Source of the DNA: Selenomonadaceae bacterium
GTDB taxonomy: Bacteria > Bacillota > Negativicutes > Selenomonadales > Selenomonadaceae
Length of the DNA stretch: 6,689 bases
Direction: 5' to 3'
Assembly (NCBI GenBank): GCA_017484235.1
Contig: JAFUTM010000265.1
Span: forward strand, 1 to 6,689
Shown: in pieces, positions 1 to 5,890 of the stretch
How positions within the stretch are numbered: position 1 is the stretch's first letter
Layout of the letters: every line of letters begins with the position of its first letter
Notes under the pieces: model-generated
The model's input: only the letters and a program-made list of their open reading frames with translations
Database searches by the model: none
Told to the model about the DNA's origin: nothing
Program-made: the position numbers and the translations under genes

Positions 1-702
1 ATTAAAGCTGGCACCCAGCTCGTCGAAGAACTTATTCCTCTCGTCAAAAATGCTGAATGTCGCGTAGTTGTTGCTCCTACGGCAACGGCTCTTGCTGCAG
101 TGGCAAAGACTGCTAAAGGTACGAACATTCACGTTGCTGCACAGAATGTACACTGGGAGAAATCCGGCGCATATACCGGCGAAATTTCTTGTGAAATGCT
201 CAACGAAATCAATGTTGATTATGTTATTCTCGGTCACAGTGAACGCCGTGACTATTTTGGTGAGACCGATGAAGGCGTCAACAAACGCGCTAAAGCTGCA
301 TTCAACGCAGGTATCACACCAATTATCTGCTGCGGCGAACCGCTTGAAATTCGCGAAGCTAACACTTACATTGACCACGTTGTCAAACAGATTAATGCTG
401 CTCTTGAAGGCTTCACAGCTGCAGAAGTTAAGAAACTCGTCATTGCTTACGAGCCAATCTGGGCAATCGGAACTGGCAAAACAGCAACCTTTGAACAGGC
501 TGAAGAAGTCTGCAAGGCTATCCGTGAAGCTGTTGCCAAAAAGTTTGGTCAGGAAGCTGCAGATGCAATCCGTATTCAATACGGCGGCAGCGTGAAACCT
601 GCAACGATTAAAGACTTGATGAAACAGCCTAACGTTGACGGTGCACTCGTCGGTGGTGCTTCACTTAAATCTGCTGACTTCAGCGCAATTGTCAACTTCT
701 AA
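1..702 (+). CDS. tpiA: Triosephosphate isomerase, C-terminal 233 residues (5' end outside window)
   Basis: This cytosolic glycolytic enzyme interconverts dihydroxyacetone phosphate and glyceraldehyde 3-phosphate. The reading frame is open from base 1, so the gene enters from the left. At 233 residues against a usual 250 or so, only about 17 N-terminal residues, including the start and the active-site Asn-x-Lys, are missing. The catalytic His lies in GHSERR (fragment residue 79) and the catalytic Glu in AYEPIWAIGTGKT (residue 151), followed by the flexible phosphate-gripping loop. The later phosphate-binding motifs YGGSVKP and GALVGGASL are also intact. A methionine at base 100 is internal and not the start. 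Downstream on the same strand lie two small genes and then gpmI, which suggests a glycolytic operon. The identification is essentially certain from the motifs. Confidence 0.98.
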   Translation: MKAGTQLVEELIPLVKNAECRVVVAPTATALAAVAKTAKGTNIHVAAQNVHWEKSGAYTGEISCEMLNEINVDYVILGHSERRDYFGETDEGVNKRAKAAFNAGITPIICCGEPLEIREANTYIDHVVKQINAALEGFTAAEVKKLVIAYEPIWAIGTGKTATFEQAEEVCKAIREAVAKKFGQEAADAIRIQYGGSVKPATIKDLMKQPNVDGALVGGASLKSADFSAIVNF

Positions 703-706
703 GCGT

Positions 707-737
707 TAAGATAATCGTATAATCTTATAAAATTTTT
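707..737 (+). promoter_or_regulatory. AT-rich tpiA / mini-gene junction with weak hairpin and TATAAT
   Basis: A 6-bp perfect inverted repeat (TAAGAT at 707-712, ATCTTA at 722-727) is followed by TTTTT at 733-737, which resembles a weak intrinsic terminator. The same stretch contains TATAAT at 718-723, a perfect -10 hexamer, but no well-spaced -35 is visible (TTGTCA at 689-694 is 23 bases away). It could therefore be a weak terminator for tpiA, a promoter for the mini-genes, or neither. The sequence does not decide this. Confidence 0.25.
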
Positions 738-751
738 GAAAGGGCGGTGAT
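738..751 (+). promoter_or_regulatory. Extended Shine-Dalgarno of mini-gene 1
   Basis: GAAAGGGCGGTGAT matches nearly the whole bacterial 16S 3' tail complement (GAAAGGAGGTGAT), interrupted by about one extra base. It ends 7 bases before the ATG at 759. The possible GTG start at 747 lies inside this site, which favours the ATG. The same arrangement precedes mini-gene 2. Confidence 0.7.
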
Positions 752-758
752 AACTATT

Positions 759-1031
759 ATGGCTAATATCGAAGAAAGAGTAGATAAACTTGAAGTAAAA
801 GTTATAAGTCTTGAACAACAAGTTAGTAATGTTACAACTAAGTTAGATATGTTTATTGATGAGAGTCGAGCAGCTCGTGAAAGACAAGATGCTGATATGC
901 GCGAATTTAGAGATAAACACGACTCTGATATGCGTGAAATTCGTGAATCATTAAATAGTAATGTTAGGAATATGAACATTACTGTTATAATTGGTATAGC
1001 TGCAATGGTTATTGCTGTTCTTTTGAAATAA
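759..1031 (+). CDS. Tail-anchored coiled-coil mini-protein, copy 1 (90 aa, function unknown)
   Basis: I do not recognise a named function. Residues 1-35 carry a clear 3-4 hydrophobic heptad pattern (I4, V8, L11, V15, L18, V22, V25, L29, F32), which predicts a coiled coil. Residues 36-70 are highly charged. Residues 42-52 and 53-63 are two consecutive copies of an 11-residue unit (RQDADMREFRD / KHDSDMREIRE). Residues 74-89 (ITVIIGIAAMVIAVLL) form one hydrophobic helix ending in a single Lys. There is no signal peptide, so the likely topology is a cytoplasmic oligomeric rod tail-anchored in the membrane. The layout loosely recalls phage XhlA-type haemolysin-associated proteins, but no phage gene is nearby. 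The ATG at 759 is chosen because an upstream in-frame GTG (747) lies within the ribosome binding site. It sits 56 bases after tpiA and is duplicated immediately downstream. The coding call is strong because the copy conserves the protein; the function is open. Confidence 0.85.
   Translation: MANIEERVDKLEVKVISLEQQVSNVTTKLDMFIDESRAARERQDADMREFRDKHDSDMREIRESLNSNVRNMNITVIIGIAAMVIAVLLK
882..947 (+). repeat. Two 33-bp direct repeats encoding an 11-residue coiled-coil unit
   Basis: Bases 882-914 and 915-947 encode RQDADMREFRD and KHDSDMREIRE. All 11 positions are identical or mostly conservative (D, D, M, R, E and R are exactly kept). Third codon positions have diverged, so the duplication is not brand new. 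An 11-residue period is typical of hendecad, rather than heptad, coiled coils. The second mini-gene has only one unit. Confidence 0.75.
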
Positions 1032-1045
1032 TTCTTAAAAAGTAT

Positions 1046-1059
1046 GAAAGGACGGTGAT
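1046..1059 (+). promoter_or_regulatory. Extended Shine-Dalgarno of mini-gene 2
   Basis: GAAAGGACGGTGAT equals the 16S tail complement GAAAGGAGGTGAT with a single inserted C. It sits 7 bases before the ATG at 1067. It is nearly identical to the site before copy 1, so the duplication included the ribosome binding site. An in-frame GTG at 1055 lies inside it and is not favoured as start. Confidence 0.7.
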
Positions 1060-1066
1060 AATTATT

Positions 1067-1315
1067 ATGGCTAATATCGAAGAAAGAGTAGATAAGCTTG
1101 AAACAAAATTTAATACTCTTGAACAACAAGTCAGTAACGTTACAACTAAGTTAGATATGTTTATTGATGAAAGTCGGGCGGCTCGTGAAAGGCAAGATGC
1201 TGATATGCGCGAAATAAGGACTGAAATGAGTAGCCTTGCAAGTTCTTTCCGTAGTATGAATATTACTGTTATAATTGGTATTGCTGCGATGGTTATTGCT
1301 GTTCTTTTAAAATGA
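1067..1315 (+). CDS. Tail-anchored coiled-coil mini-protein, copy 2 (82 aa, function unknown)
   Basis: This is a tandem paralogue of the preceding gene. Of the first 49 residues 45 are identical (changes only at 13, 15, 16 and 17), and the last 19 residues, including the membrane helix (66-81), are identical. It keeps the N-terminal heptads (I4, V8, L11, F15, L18, V22, V25, L29, F32). The middle differs: it lacks one 11-residue unit and has a Ser-rich linker (SSLASSFRS) three residues longer, giving a net loss of eight. The likely form is a cytoplasmic coiled coil anchored by its C-terminus, perhaps forming mixed oligomers with copy 1. The gap to copy 1 is 35 bases, with its own strong ribosome binding site, so both are probably co-transcribed. 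The function is unknown. Conservation of both ends alongside a variable middle supports a real protein. Confidence 0.85.
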   Translation: MANIEERVDKLETKFNTLEQQVSNVTTKLDMFIDESRAARERQDADMREIRTEMSSLASSFRSMNITVIIGIAAMVIAVLLK

Positions 1316-1338
1316 AAGATGAGTTAATTTAGTATTTG

Positions 1339-1376
1339 AGCCGTCAATCTTGGCTGTTGTTGTTAGGTTGGCGGCT
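1339..1376 (+). terminator. 12-bp hairpin between mini-gene 2 and gpmI
   Basis: AGCCGTCAATCT (1339-1350) pairs with AGGTTGGCGGCT (1365-1376) over 12 bp, with two G-U pairs and a 14-base loop. The tail TTATTATTT is T-rich but interrupted. It starts 24 bases after mini-gene 2 and ends 12 bases before the gpmI ribosome binding site. It may be a weak or partial intrinsic terminator, or an mRNA processing or attenuation structure that sets the level of gpmI relative to the upstream genes. Confidence 0.55.
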
Positions 1377-1405
1377 TATTATTTAATGAAGGAGAGTACA
1401 AACGC

Positions 1406-2941
1406 ATGGCAACAATTAAACACGCACCAATTTGTTTAATTATTATGGACGGCTGGGGAATCGGCGATCCAAAAGATAAATATAATGCAATACAAGTCGG
1501 TCAAACGCCAATACTTGATAAGTTGACCGCAGATTATCCACATTCACAGCTCCAGGCTTCCGGTGAATATGTTGGTTTGCCTGATGGACAAATGGGTAAC
1601 TCCGAAGTCGGTCATATGAATATCGGCGCGGGCCGCGTTATTTATCAACCATTGACTAAAATTACAAAGGCTATTCGCGACGGTGAGTTCTTCCAAAATA
1701 AAGCCTTGAATCACGTTGCTGATAAAGTTAAATCCAGTGGCGGTGCATTGCATTTGTTTGGTCTGCTTTCACCAGGCGGCGTCCACAGTCATACAGATCA
1801 TCTTTATGCATTGCTCAAATTTGCTAAAGATAAGGGCATTGCTAAAGTTTACGTACATTGCTGCCTCGACGCCCGCGATGTGCCTCCATCTTCCGCCGGT
1901 GAATATTTGGCGGAACTTGAAGCTAAGATTAAAGAAATCGGCAGCGGTCAGATCGCGACAATTGCTGGTCGTTATTATCCAATGGATCGTGATAAACGCT
2001 GGGATCGTGTCCAAAAAGGTTACGACGCTATTGCTAAGGCTGAGGGCGTGAAAGCTGCTACTGCCGCTGAAGCCATTCAAGCTTCATATGATAACAAAGT
2101 CACTGACGAATTTGTCATTCCGGCTGTAATCGGCGACTATTCCGGTGTTAAGAAGGAAGACGGTATCATATTCTTTAATTTCCGTCCAGATCGTGCACGT
2201 GAAATTACTCACGCATTTACGGATAAAACTTTTGACGGATTTGCACGCGTTGAAGAGCTTGTCGGTATTCCTTATGCGACAATGACTCAATATGAAGAAG
2301 GTCTCAACGTTGAAGTTGCATATCCACCTGAATCAGTTCAGAATGGCATGGGCGAAACAATCAGCAAGGCTGGATTAACCCAGCTCAGAATAGCTGAAAC
2401 TGAGAAATATGCTCACGTAACGTTCTTCTTTAATGGCGGCGTTGAAGAACCATATAAGGGCGAAGACAGATGCCTCGTTCCTTCACCGAAAGTTGCAACT
2501 TATGATCTCAAGCCAGAGATGAGTGCGCCAACTGTCACTTACGAAGTGGTTAAGGCCATTCTTTCTGAAAAATATGATTTTATCATTCTCAATTATGCAA
2601 ACGGCGATATGGTTGGTCATACAGGCGTAATGAAGGCGGCAGTTAAAGCTGTTGAGACGGTTGATGTTTGTGTTGGTATCTTTGTTGAATGTATGAAGAA
2701 AGTTGGCGGCGAAGTTGTCATTATTGCTGATCACGGCAATGCTGACCAGATGTATGATTACAAGCTCAAAGAGCCGTTCACTGCACATACAACTAATCCG
2801 GTTCCAATTATTGTTGTGTCGGATCGTGTCAAAGAAGTTAAGGAAGGTGCCCTTTGTGATGTTGCGCCGACACTTCTTACTCTTGCTGGTATGGAGATTC
2901 CATCCGAGATGACTGGCAAGTCTCTTATCACGATGAAGTAA
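1406..2941 (+). CDS. gpmI: 2,3-bisphosphoglycerate-independent phosphoglycerate mutase
   Basis: This cytosolic, manganese-dependent enzyme converts 3-phosphoglycerate to 2-phosphoglycerate in glycolysis and gluconeogenesis. At 511 residues it is full length for the family. The alkaline-phosphatase-like domain is split around an inserted transferase domain. Visible metal and catalytic residues are D15 in MDGWGIG, nucleophile S66 in GQMGNSEVGH, D401 and H405 in NGDMVGHTG, D442-H443 in ADHGNADQM, and H461 in TAHTTNPVP. The substrate-binding side has H127 (HSH), D155/R157 (DARDVPP), R189, R195 and R260/R263 (NFRPDRARE). The start ATG has GAAGGAGAG at 1388-1396, 9 bases upstream. A strong terminator follows the stop. 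The linkage with tpiA fits a glycolytic operon, although the two mini-genes and a hairpin intervene. Nothing in the protein looks damaged. Confidence 0.99.
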   Translation: MATIKHAPICLIIMDGWGIGDPKDKYNAIQVGQTPILDKLTADYPHSQLQASGEYVGLPDGQMGNSEVGHMNIGAGRVIYQPLTKITKAIRDGEFFQNKALNHVADKVKSSGGALHLFGLLSPGGVHSHTDHLYALLKFAKDKGIAKVYVHCCLDARDVPPSSAGEYLAELEAKIKEIGSGQIATIAGRYYPMDRDKRWDRVQKGYDAIAKAEGVKAATAAEAIQASYDNKVTDEFVIPAVIGDYSGVKKEDGIIFFNFRPDRAREITHAFTDKTFDGFARVEELVGIPYATMTQYEEGLNVEVAYPPESVQNGMGETISKAGLTQLRIAETEKYAHVTFFFNGGVEEPYKGEDRCLVPSPKVATYDLKPEMSAPTVTYEVVKAILSEKYDFIILNYANGDMVGHTGVMKAAVKAVETVDVCVGIFVECMKKVGGEVVIIADHGNADQMYDYKLKEPFTAHTTNPVPIIVVSDRVKEVKEGALCDVAPTLLTLAGMEIPSEMTGKSLITMK

Positions 2942-2976
2942 ATTTTCAACTTGACACAAATTTTTAACATTAATAC

Positions 2977-3015
2977 AAAAAATTCCTAACGTCCTAATAT
3001 CGTTGGGAATTTTTT
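2977..3015 (+). terminator. Strong intrinsic terminator after gpmI
   Basis: A 15-bp stem pairs 2977-2991 (six A, then TTCCTAACG) with 3001-3015 (CGTTGGGAA, then six T), with one G-U pair and a 9-base loop. The stem leads into a T run on the plus strand and has an A run on the left, so it could work in both directions. It begins 36 bases after the gpmI stop and closes the plus-strand operon. Confidence 0.9.
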
Positions 3016-3060
3016 ATTGTCACCTAATAGGCATAATAAAAAGCTATCTTAGTAATACAG

Positions 3061-3095
3061 CTGACGCCTCCCTACTGCTATTGCTGGGGGATTCT
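3061..3095 (-). mobile_element. IS200/IS605-type right-end hairpin
   Basis: The plus strand reads TGACGCCTCCC, a short loop region, then GGGGGATTCT. This pattern (TGAC..CTCCC, hairpin, GGGGATTCT) is familiar from the right end of IS200/IS605-family elements whose tnpB/orfB runs on the opposite strand. The stem is imperfect (CCC/GGG closing pairs, internal GC pairs, mismatches). The broken tnpB reading frame stops within it, as is usual for the family. No left end or TnpA gene is present, so this is a remnant. The recognition is from memory of the family pattern, not from a database search. Confidence 0.5.
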
Positions 3096-3394
3096 AATTA
3101 CTATATAAATATATGACAGTAGCTCGCGCCTGAGCACTACTACTTTGAGGCTATCTCCGTAGATATGTTTTTTGTCGATGATTTAAAAATTCACCTCCAA
3201 TGATTTACAATGCTGGAGTCACGCTCTCTTAACTTAAAGTCCGTCGTTCGTACGACATCTCTATCTTTATTTGTGCCGATTCTCGCAGATGCCTTTACAG
3301 ATTGGTTACTGTAGAAAGTCTGACGGCAGCCGCACTCGCTGCCCTGTATACTCTTTCGAGCGGCTGGTTTGGCTAACCAGTTCTTTTTGCTCAT
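3078..3394 (-). pseudogene. Decayed C-terminal part of a TnpB (IS605 orfB) transposon nuclease
   Basis: No single frame spans this region, but fragments in order along the minus strand resemble the TnpB C-terminus. First comes KEYTGQRVRLPSDF in one frame, like the strand before the zinc ribbon. Then TFYSNQSVKASA and TDFKLRE follow in another frame, like the family's FYPSSQ-C-x2-C and LREW. Then VTPAL appears in the third frame, where WxCPxC would be expected. The end is IYGDSLKVVVLRREL...RIPQQ-stop, like the usual tail ending in (R/G)IPxL inside the right-end hairpin. The zinc-binding Cys pairs are disrupted, and the DRDxNAA motif with the last RuvC aspartate is not found. A 67-residue open frame at 3191-3394 is therefore probably a relic and not a live gene. 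TnpB-family homology is an inference by eye; translated profile matching would settle it. Confidence 0.5.
3325..3388 (+). terminator. Two hairpins ending in a T run (terminator-like, plus strand)
   Basis: GGCAGC (3325-3330) pairs with GCTGCC (3338-3343) around a 7-base loop. CTGGTT (3364-3369) pairs with AACCAG (3375-3380) around TGGCT and is followed at once by TTCTTTTT (3381-3388). The second hairpin has the form of an intrinsic terminator on the plus strand, yet no plus-strand gene is visible upstream after the gpmI terminator. It could end a small RNA or be chance structure within the transposon remnant. Confidence 0.35.
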
Positions 3395-3540
3395 TATATA
3401 TATATATTTTCAATTATTGACAAATTTTTTTGCGCCTTTAATCCACATAATTAGGGACTTTTCGGCGCATTTTGGTAAATATAAATATTATTCTTGTTAT
3501 TCAAGCGTCTGACTTTAGTCGGTCGTAGTTTGACGAAGAA
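3395..3540. other. AT-rich non-coding spacer with two inverted repeats
   Basis: No gene is seen. A (TA)6 tract lies at 3395-3406. TGCGCC (3431-3436) and GGCGCA (3464-3469) form a 6-bp stem over 27 bases, with a smaller TAAT/ATTA stem nested inside. Neither strand has a proper T tail after it. The spacer ends just before the stop codon of the minus-strand glutamate synthase gene. Confidence 0.5.
3505..3526 (-). terminator. Possible terminator of the glutamate synthase operon
   Basis: On the minus strand, 14 bases past the stop codon, ACGACCGAC and GTCAGACGC form a 9-bp stem with one mismatch, G-U pairs and a 4-base loop. The following TTGAATAACAAG is only weakly T-rich, so termination there is uncertain. 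Confidence 0.35.
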
Positions 3541-5877
3541 TTAACTTGCTTCATATATTTTATACATTTTAATTTCTTCGTTGTTGTCTTGTATATTCCA
3601 CACGCCACAAGGGCAGACACCTGCACAAACTCCACAGCCTATACATTTTTTTTCGTCTGAAATGTATTCCCAACTGCCGTCCTCGTTTTCAATTCGGGTG
3701 ATTGCCTTTTCAGGACAAGAATTTAAACACATTTTACAATCACGACAAGTTCCGCAGCTTACACAGCGCAAATGTTCATTAAGCGGATCTGGCAAGTCAC
3801 AGTGATGACACTTTTCAAAAAATTTTTTGGAAAGATTTTCAGGTGGAACAATTCTTTTTTGTAAGCTCGGAGTAATTTTTTCACCGCGCAAAAATTGATT
3901 CATCATTAGAGCAGTCAGTCTTGCGTCGCCGATTGCATCGGTCAATCTGCCTGGCTTTATAACATCTCCTGCTGCAAATACTTTCGGCAAAATTTGTTTT
4001 TCGGGCGAAGGAATTAACCAAGTATCTCTAAATTTTTTTATAGACGGATCATTTGGCAAATATTCTAAAATTGGAGCTTCACCGATTGAAACGATAACTT
4101 GATCTGCAGCAATGAATCTATCGTCATTGGAGAAAATGCCTTCGTCGGTTATTTTTTTTGTCATAAATGGCCAGACGATTTTGCCGCCAAATGCTTCAAG
4201 TCGTCGAATTTCTTTTTCAAACGCCGCCGGCTTTACCACATCAACGACAACGACATTTTCCGCGCCTTGCTCATAAGCACTTGTCGCAACGTCCATTCCA
4301 GAGTTGCCGCCGCCGATTACAACAACATTTTTGCCAACGTGAGGTTTCTCACCGCGATTTATGGCTTTGAGAAATTCAATGCCGAAAGTCAATTTTTCCG
4401 CACCTTCCCAAGCAAAATAACGCGCTTTGTGTCCACCAGTTGCAATGAGTACGGCGTCGCTCTTGCTGCAAATTTGATTGAATTTTTCGTTGTCTACTTT
4501 GCAATTTGTTACAAATTGAACGCCAATATTTTTAATCCGATTTAATTCAGCTTTAAGAATTTCTTGCGGCATTCTTGAATGAGGAATAACCTGTGCAAGT
4601 TTGCCGCCAATTTCCGATGCATCATCATAAACTGTGACGCTGTGACCAAGCCGAGCAAGCTGCCAAGCCGCGCTTAATCCTGCGACGCCTCCGCCGATTA
4701 TTCCAACTTTCTTGCCGGTTAAATCTTTCGGTGCTTCAACTTCAACGTAAGCCGACTTTAAACCAAGTTCACCAATTTTTATAGACTCATCAATCGAGCC
4801 GCGAGTACAGCCTTCCATACAAGGATTTGGACACAGTGTGCCGCATACTGAACCTGGAAACGGTGTATATTTAAGCACGAGTTTTAGGGCCTCATCAATT
4901 TTACCTTGACGCAAGAGAGACAGCCTTTGTTGAGTCGGAATACCAGTCGGACAGAAAAATTGACAAGGCGCAGAAAATTTCGCGTTATCCCAACTTGGTA
5001 CACGCAGTCGATAAATTCCGTGATTAACCGTATTCAAGACGGCAAAATCATCATTTGCAACGTCACTAAAAATACCGCCTTTAACCCAATCATTTTTTCT
5101 GAAAGAGGCAAGATCAGGCAATACTTGTGGTTTCTTTTCTTCAAAAGTCAGCGGCCGCAGTTTTTTCCATTCTTTCCAATCTGAAAGTTCAGCAATAAGC
5201 TCAGATTTCTCTATGGCATTAAGAAAATGATTCATTCCGCCCTTGAGAAAAGAAATGTCATTTTCATTGAGTTCAAGACATAATATATCTTCTGGATAAT
5301 CTGAAATGTTACCGCGAAAATAAACAATACCGCCGACCATACCGACGCAGGCACGCTCGCCCAGCACGGAAGAAAATTCTTCGCTGTCGACTCCGCAAAC
5401 AACTGCACGCCCGCCGCCCATAAATTCAAAGGAGAAGCTGCCGACATTTTTCAGTACCCAAAGTTCCGGTTCTTCATAAAGCGGATCGTGTTTCATGAGA
5501 GAACCGGTACGAGTTCCGGCACGTCCACCGATATAAATTTTACCGCCTGAAGAACAATGACCAGCAGTATCGCCCGCATCACCTTTGACCGTGATAATGC
5601 CGCCTGCATTCAACCAGCCGACATCTGCTGAGGTCGAGCCTTCAACGATAATTTCAGTATTCGGTAAACACATTGAGCCTACGCGCTGACCAGCGTTCGT
5701 GACGTGAAATTTTAAAGTTTTTCCTTCAGGATGCCACAAAGGACCGCCTATGTCGTGCTGTCCAGAGGCCACAATATCAAAATCCGTTTCACCGGCTTTT
5801 ACCGCTTCTTCAATTGTCAGCAGAAGGTCTTGTGTTGACATTCTGTCGTGATTTTTTATTGTATCAATCCTCAACAT
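3541..5877 (-). CDS. gltD: Glutamate synthase fusion: GXGXG domain + GltD-like FAD/NAD(P)H module + diferredoxin
   Basis: This is a 778-residue fusion. Residues 1-230 are the GXGXG beta-helix that is the C-terminal part of classical GltB (EGSTSADVGWLNAGG, GDAGDTAG, GGRAGTRTGS). Residues 300-360 are the GltD N-terminal iron-sulfur domain with C305, C309, C345, C349, C353 and C357. Residues 390-665 are the two-nucleotide-binding reductase: FAD loop GGGVAG (395-400), NAD(P)H loop GGGNSG (522-527), and FAAGDV (634-639). Residues 690-757 are cysteine-rich: CHHC and CVSC pairs, then CRDCKMCLNSCP and CIGCGVCAGVCP for two [4Fe-4S] clusters. The probable role is to take electrons from NAD(P)H or ferredoxin and pass them to the FMN subunit, which makes glutamate from 2-oxoglutarate and glutamine-derived ammonia in the cytosol. 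The start at 5877 has AGGAGG 7 bases upstream and lies 11 bp from the FMN-subunit gene. Archaeal-type enzymes keep the GXGXG part as a separate protein; here it is joined to the reductase. Confidence 0.92.
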   Translation of the reverse strand: MLRIDTIKNHDRMSTQDLLLTIEEAVKAGETDFDIVASGQHDIGGPLWHPEGKTLKFHVTNAGQRVGSMCLPNTEIIVEGSTSADVGWLNAGGIITVKGDAGDTAGHCSSGGKIYIGGRAGTRTGSLMKHDPLYEEPELWVLKNVGSFSFEFMGGGRAVVCGVDSEEFSSVLGERACVGMVGGIVYFRGNISDYPEDILCLELNENDISFLKGGMNHFLNAIEKSELIAELSDWKEWKKLRPLTFEEKKPQVLPDLASFRKNDWVKGGIFSDVANDDFAVLNTVNHGIYRLRVPSWDNAKFSAPCQFFCPTGIPTQQRLSLLRQGKIDEALKLVLKYTPFPGSVCGTLCPNPCMEGCTRGSIDESIKIGELGLKSAYVEVEAPKDLTGKKVGIIGGGVAGLSAAWQLARLGHSVTVYDDASEIGGKLAQVIPHSRMPQEILKAELNRIKNIGVQFVTNCKVDNEKFNQICSKSDAVLIATGGHKARYFAWEGAEKLTFGIEFLKAINRGEKPHVGKNVVVIGGGNSGMDVATSAYEQGAENVVVVDVVKPAAFEKEIRRLEAFGGKIVWPFMTKKITDEGIFSNDDRFIAADQVIVSIGEAPILEYLPNDPSIKKFRDTWLIPSPEKQILPKVFAAGDVIKPGRLTDAIGDARLTALMMNQFLRGEKITPSLQKRIVPPENLSKKFFEKCHHCDLPDPLNEHLRCVSCGTCRDCKMCLNSCPEKAITRIENEDGSWEYISDEKKCIGCGVCAGVCPCGVWNIQDNNEEIKMYKIYEAS

Positions 5878-5884
5878 TATTTAA

Positions 5885-5890
5885 CCTCCT
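5885..5890 (-). promoter_or_regulatory. AGGAGG overlapping the upstream stop codon
   Basis: The perfect AGGAGG lies 7 bases before the fusion-gene ATG, and its first two bases are part of the TAG stop of the FMN-subunit gene (5889-5891). Ribosomes finishing the first gene would be placed to reinitiate, which favours balanced subunit output. It also confirms the ATG at 5877 over the later Met13. Confidence 0.8.

Noticed and set aside
68..595. 175-residue open frame overlapping tpiA in another frame
   Set aside because: It is a shadow of tpiA: Leu/Lys-rich low-information protein with no motif, while the tpiA frame carries every family signature.
725..1129. 134-residue open frame on the minus strand opposite the mini-genes
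   Set aside because: It is the complement of two conserved plus-strand genes with strong ribosome binding sites. Its hydrophobic and Ser/Leu-rich composition is what the antisense of charged coiled-coil codons produces.
2951..2976. TTGACA followed by TAATAC after gpmI as a promoter
   Set aside because: The spacing to TAATAC is only 14 bases, the gpmI terminator follows at once, and there is no gene to express.
3191..3394. 67-residue minus-strand open frame as an intact small gene
   Set aside because: There is no convincing ribosome binding site before its ATG (only an AT repeat), and the protein reads as a frameshifted piece of a TnpB C-terminus.
3431..3469. TGCGCC/GGCGCA stem as a terminator for the minus-strand operon
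   Set aside because: On the minus strand it is followed by an A run and not a T run. The 6-bp stem with a 27-base loop is weak.
4099..4545. 148-residue plus-strand open frame inside the glutamate synthase fusion
   Set aside because: It is antisense to the FAD/NAD(P)H domains, whose motifs are intact. There is no ribosome binding site or recognisable domain.
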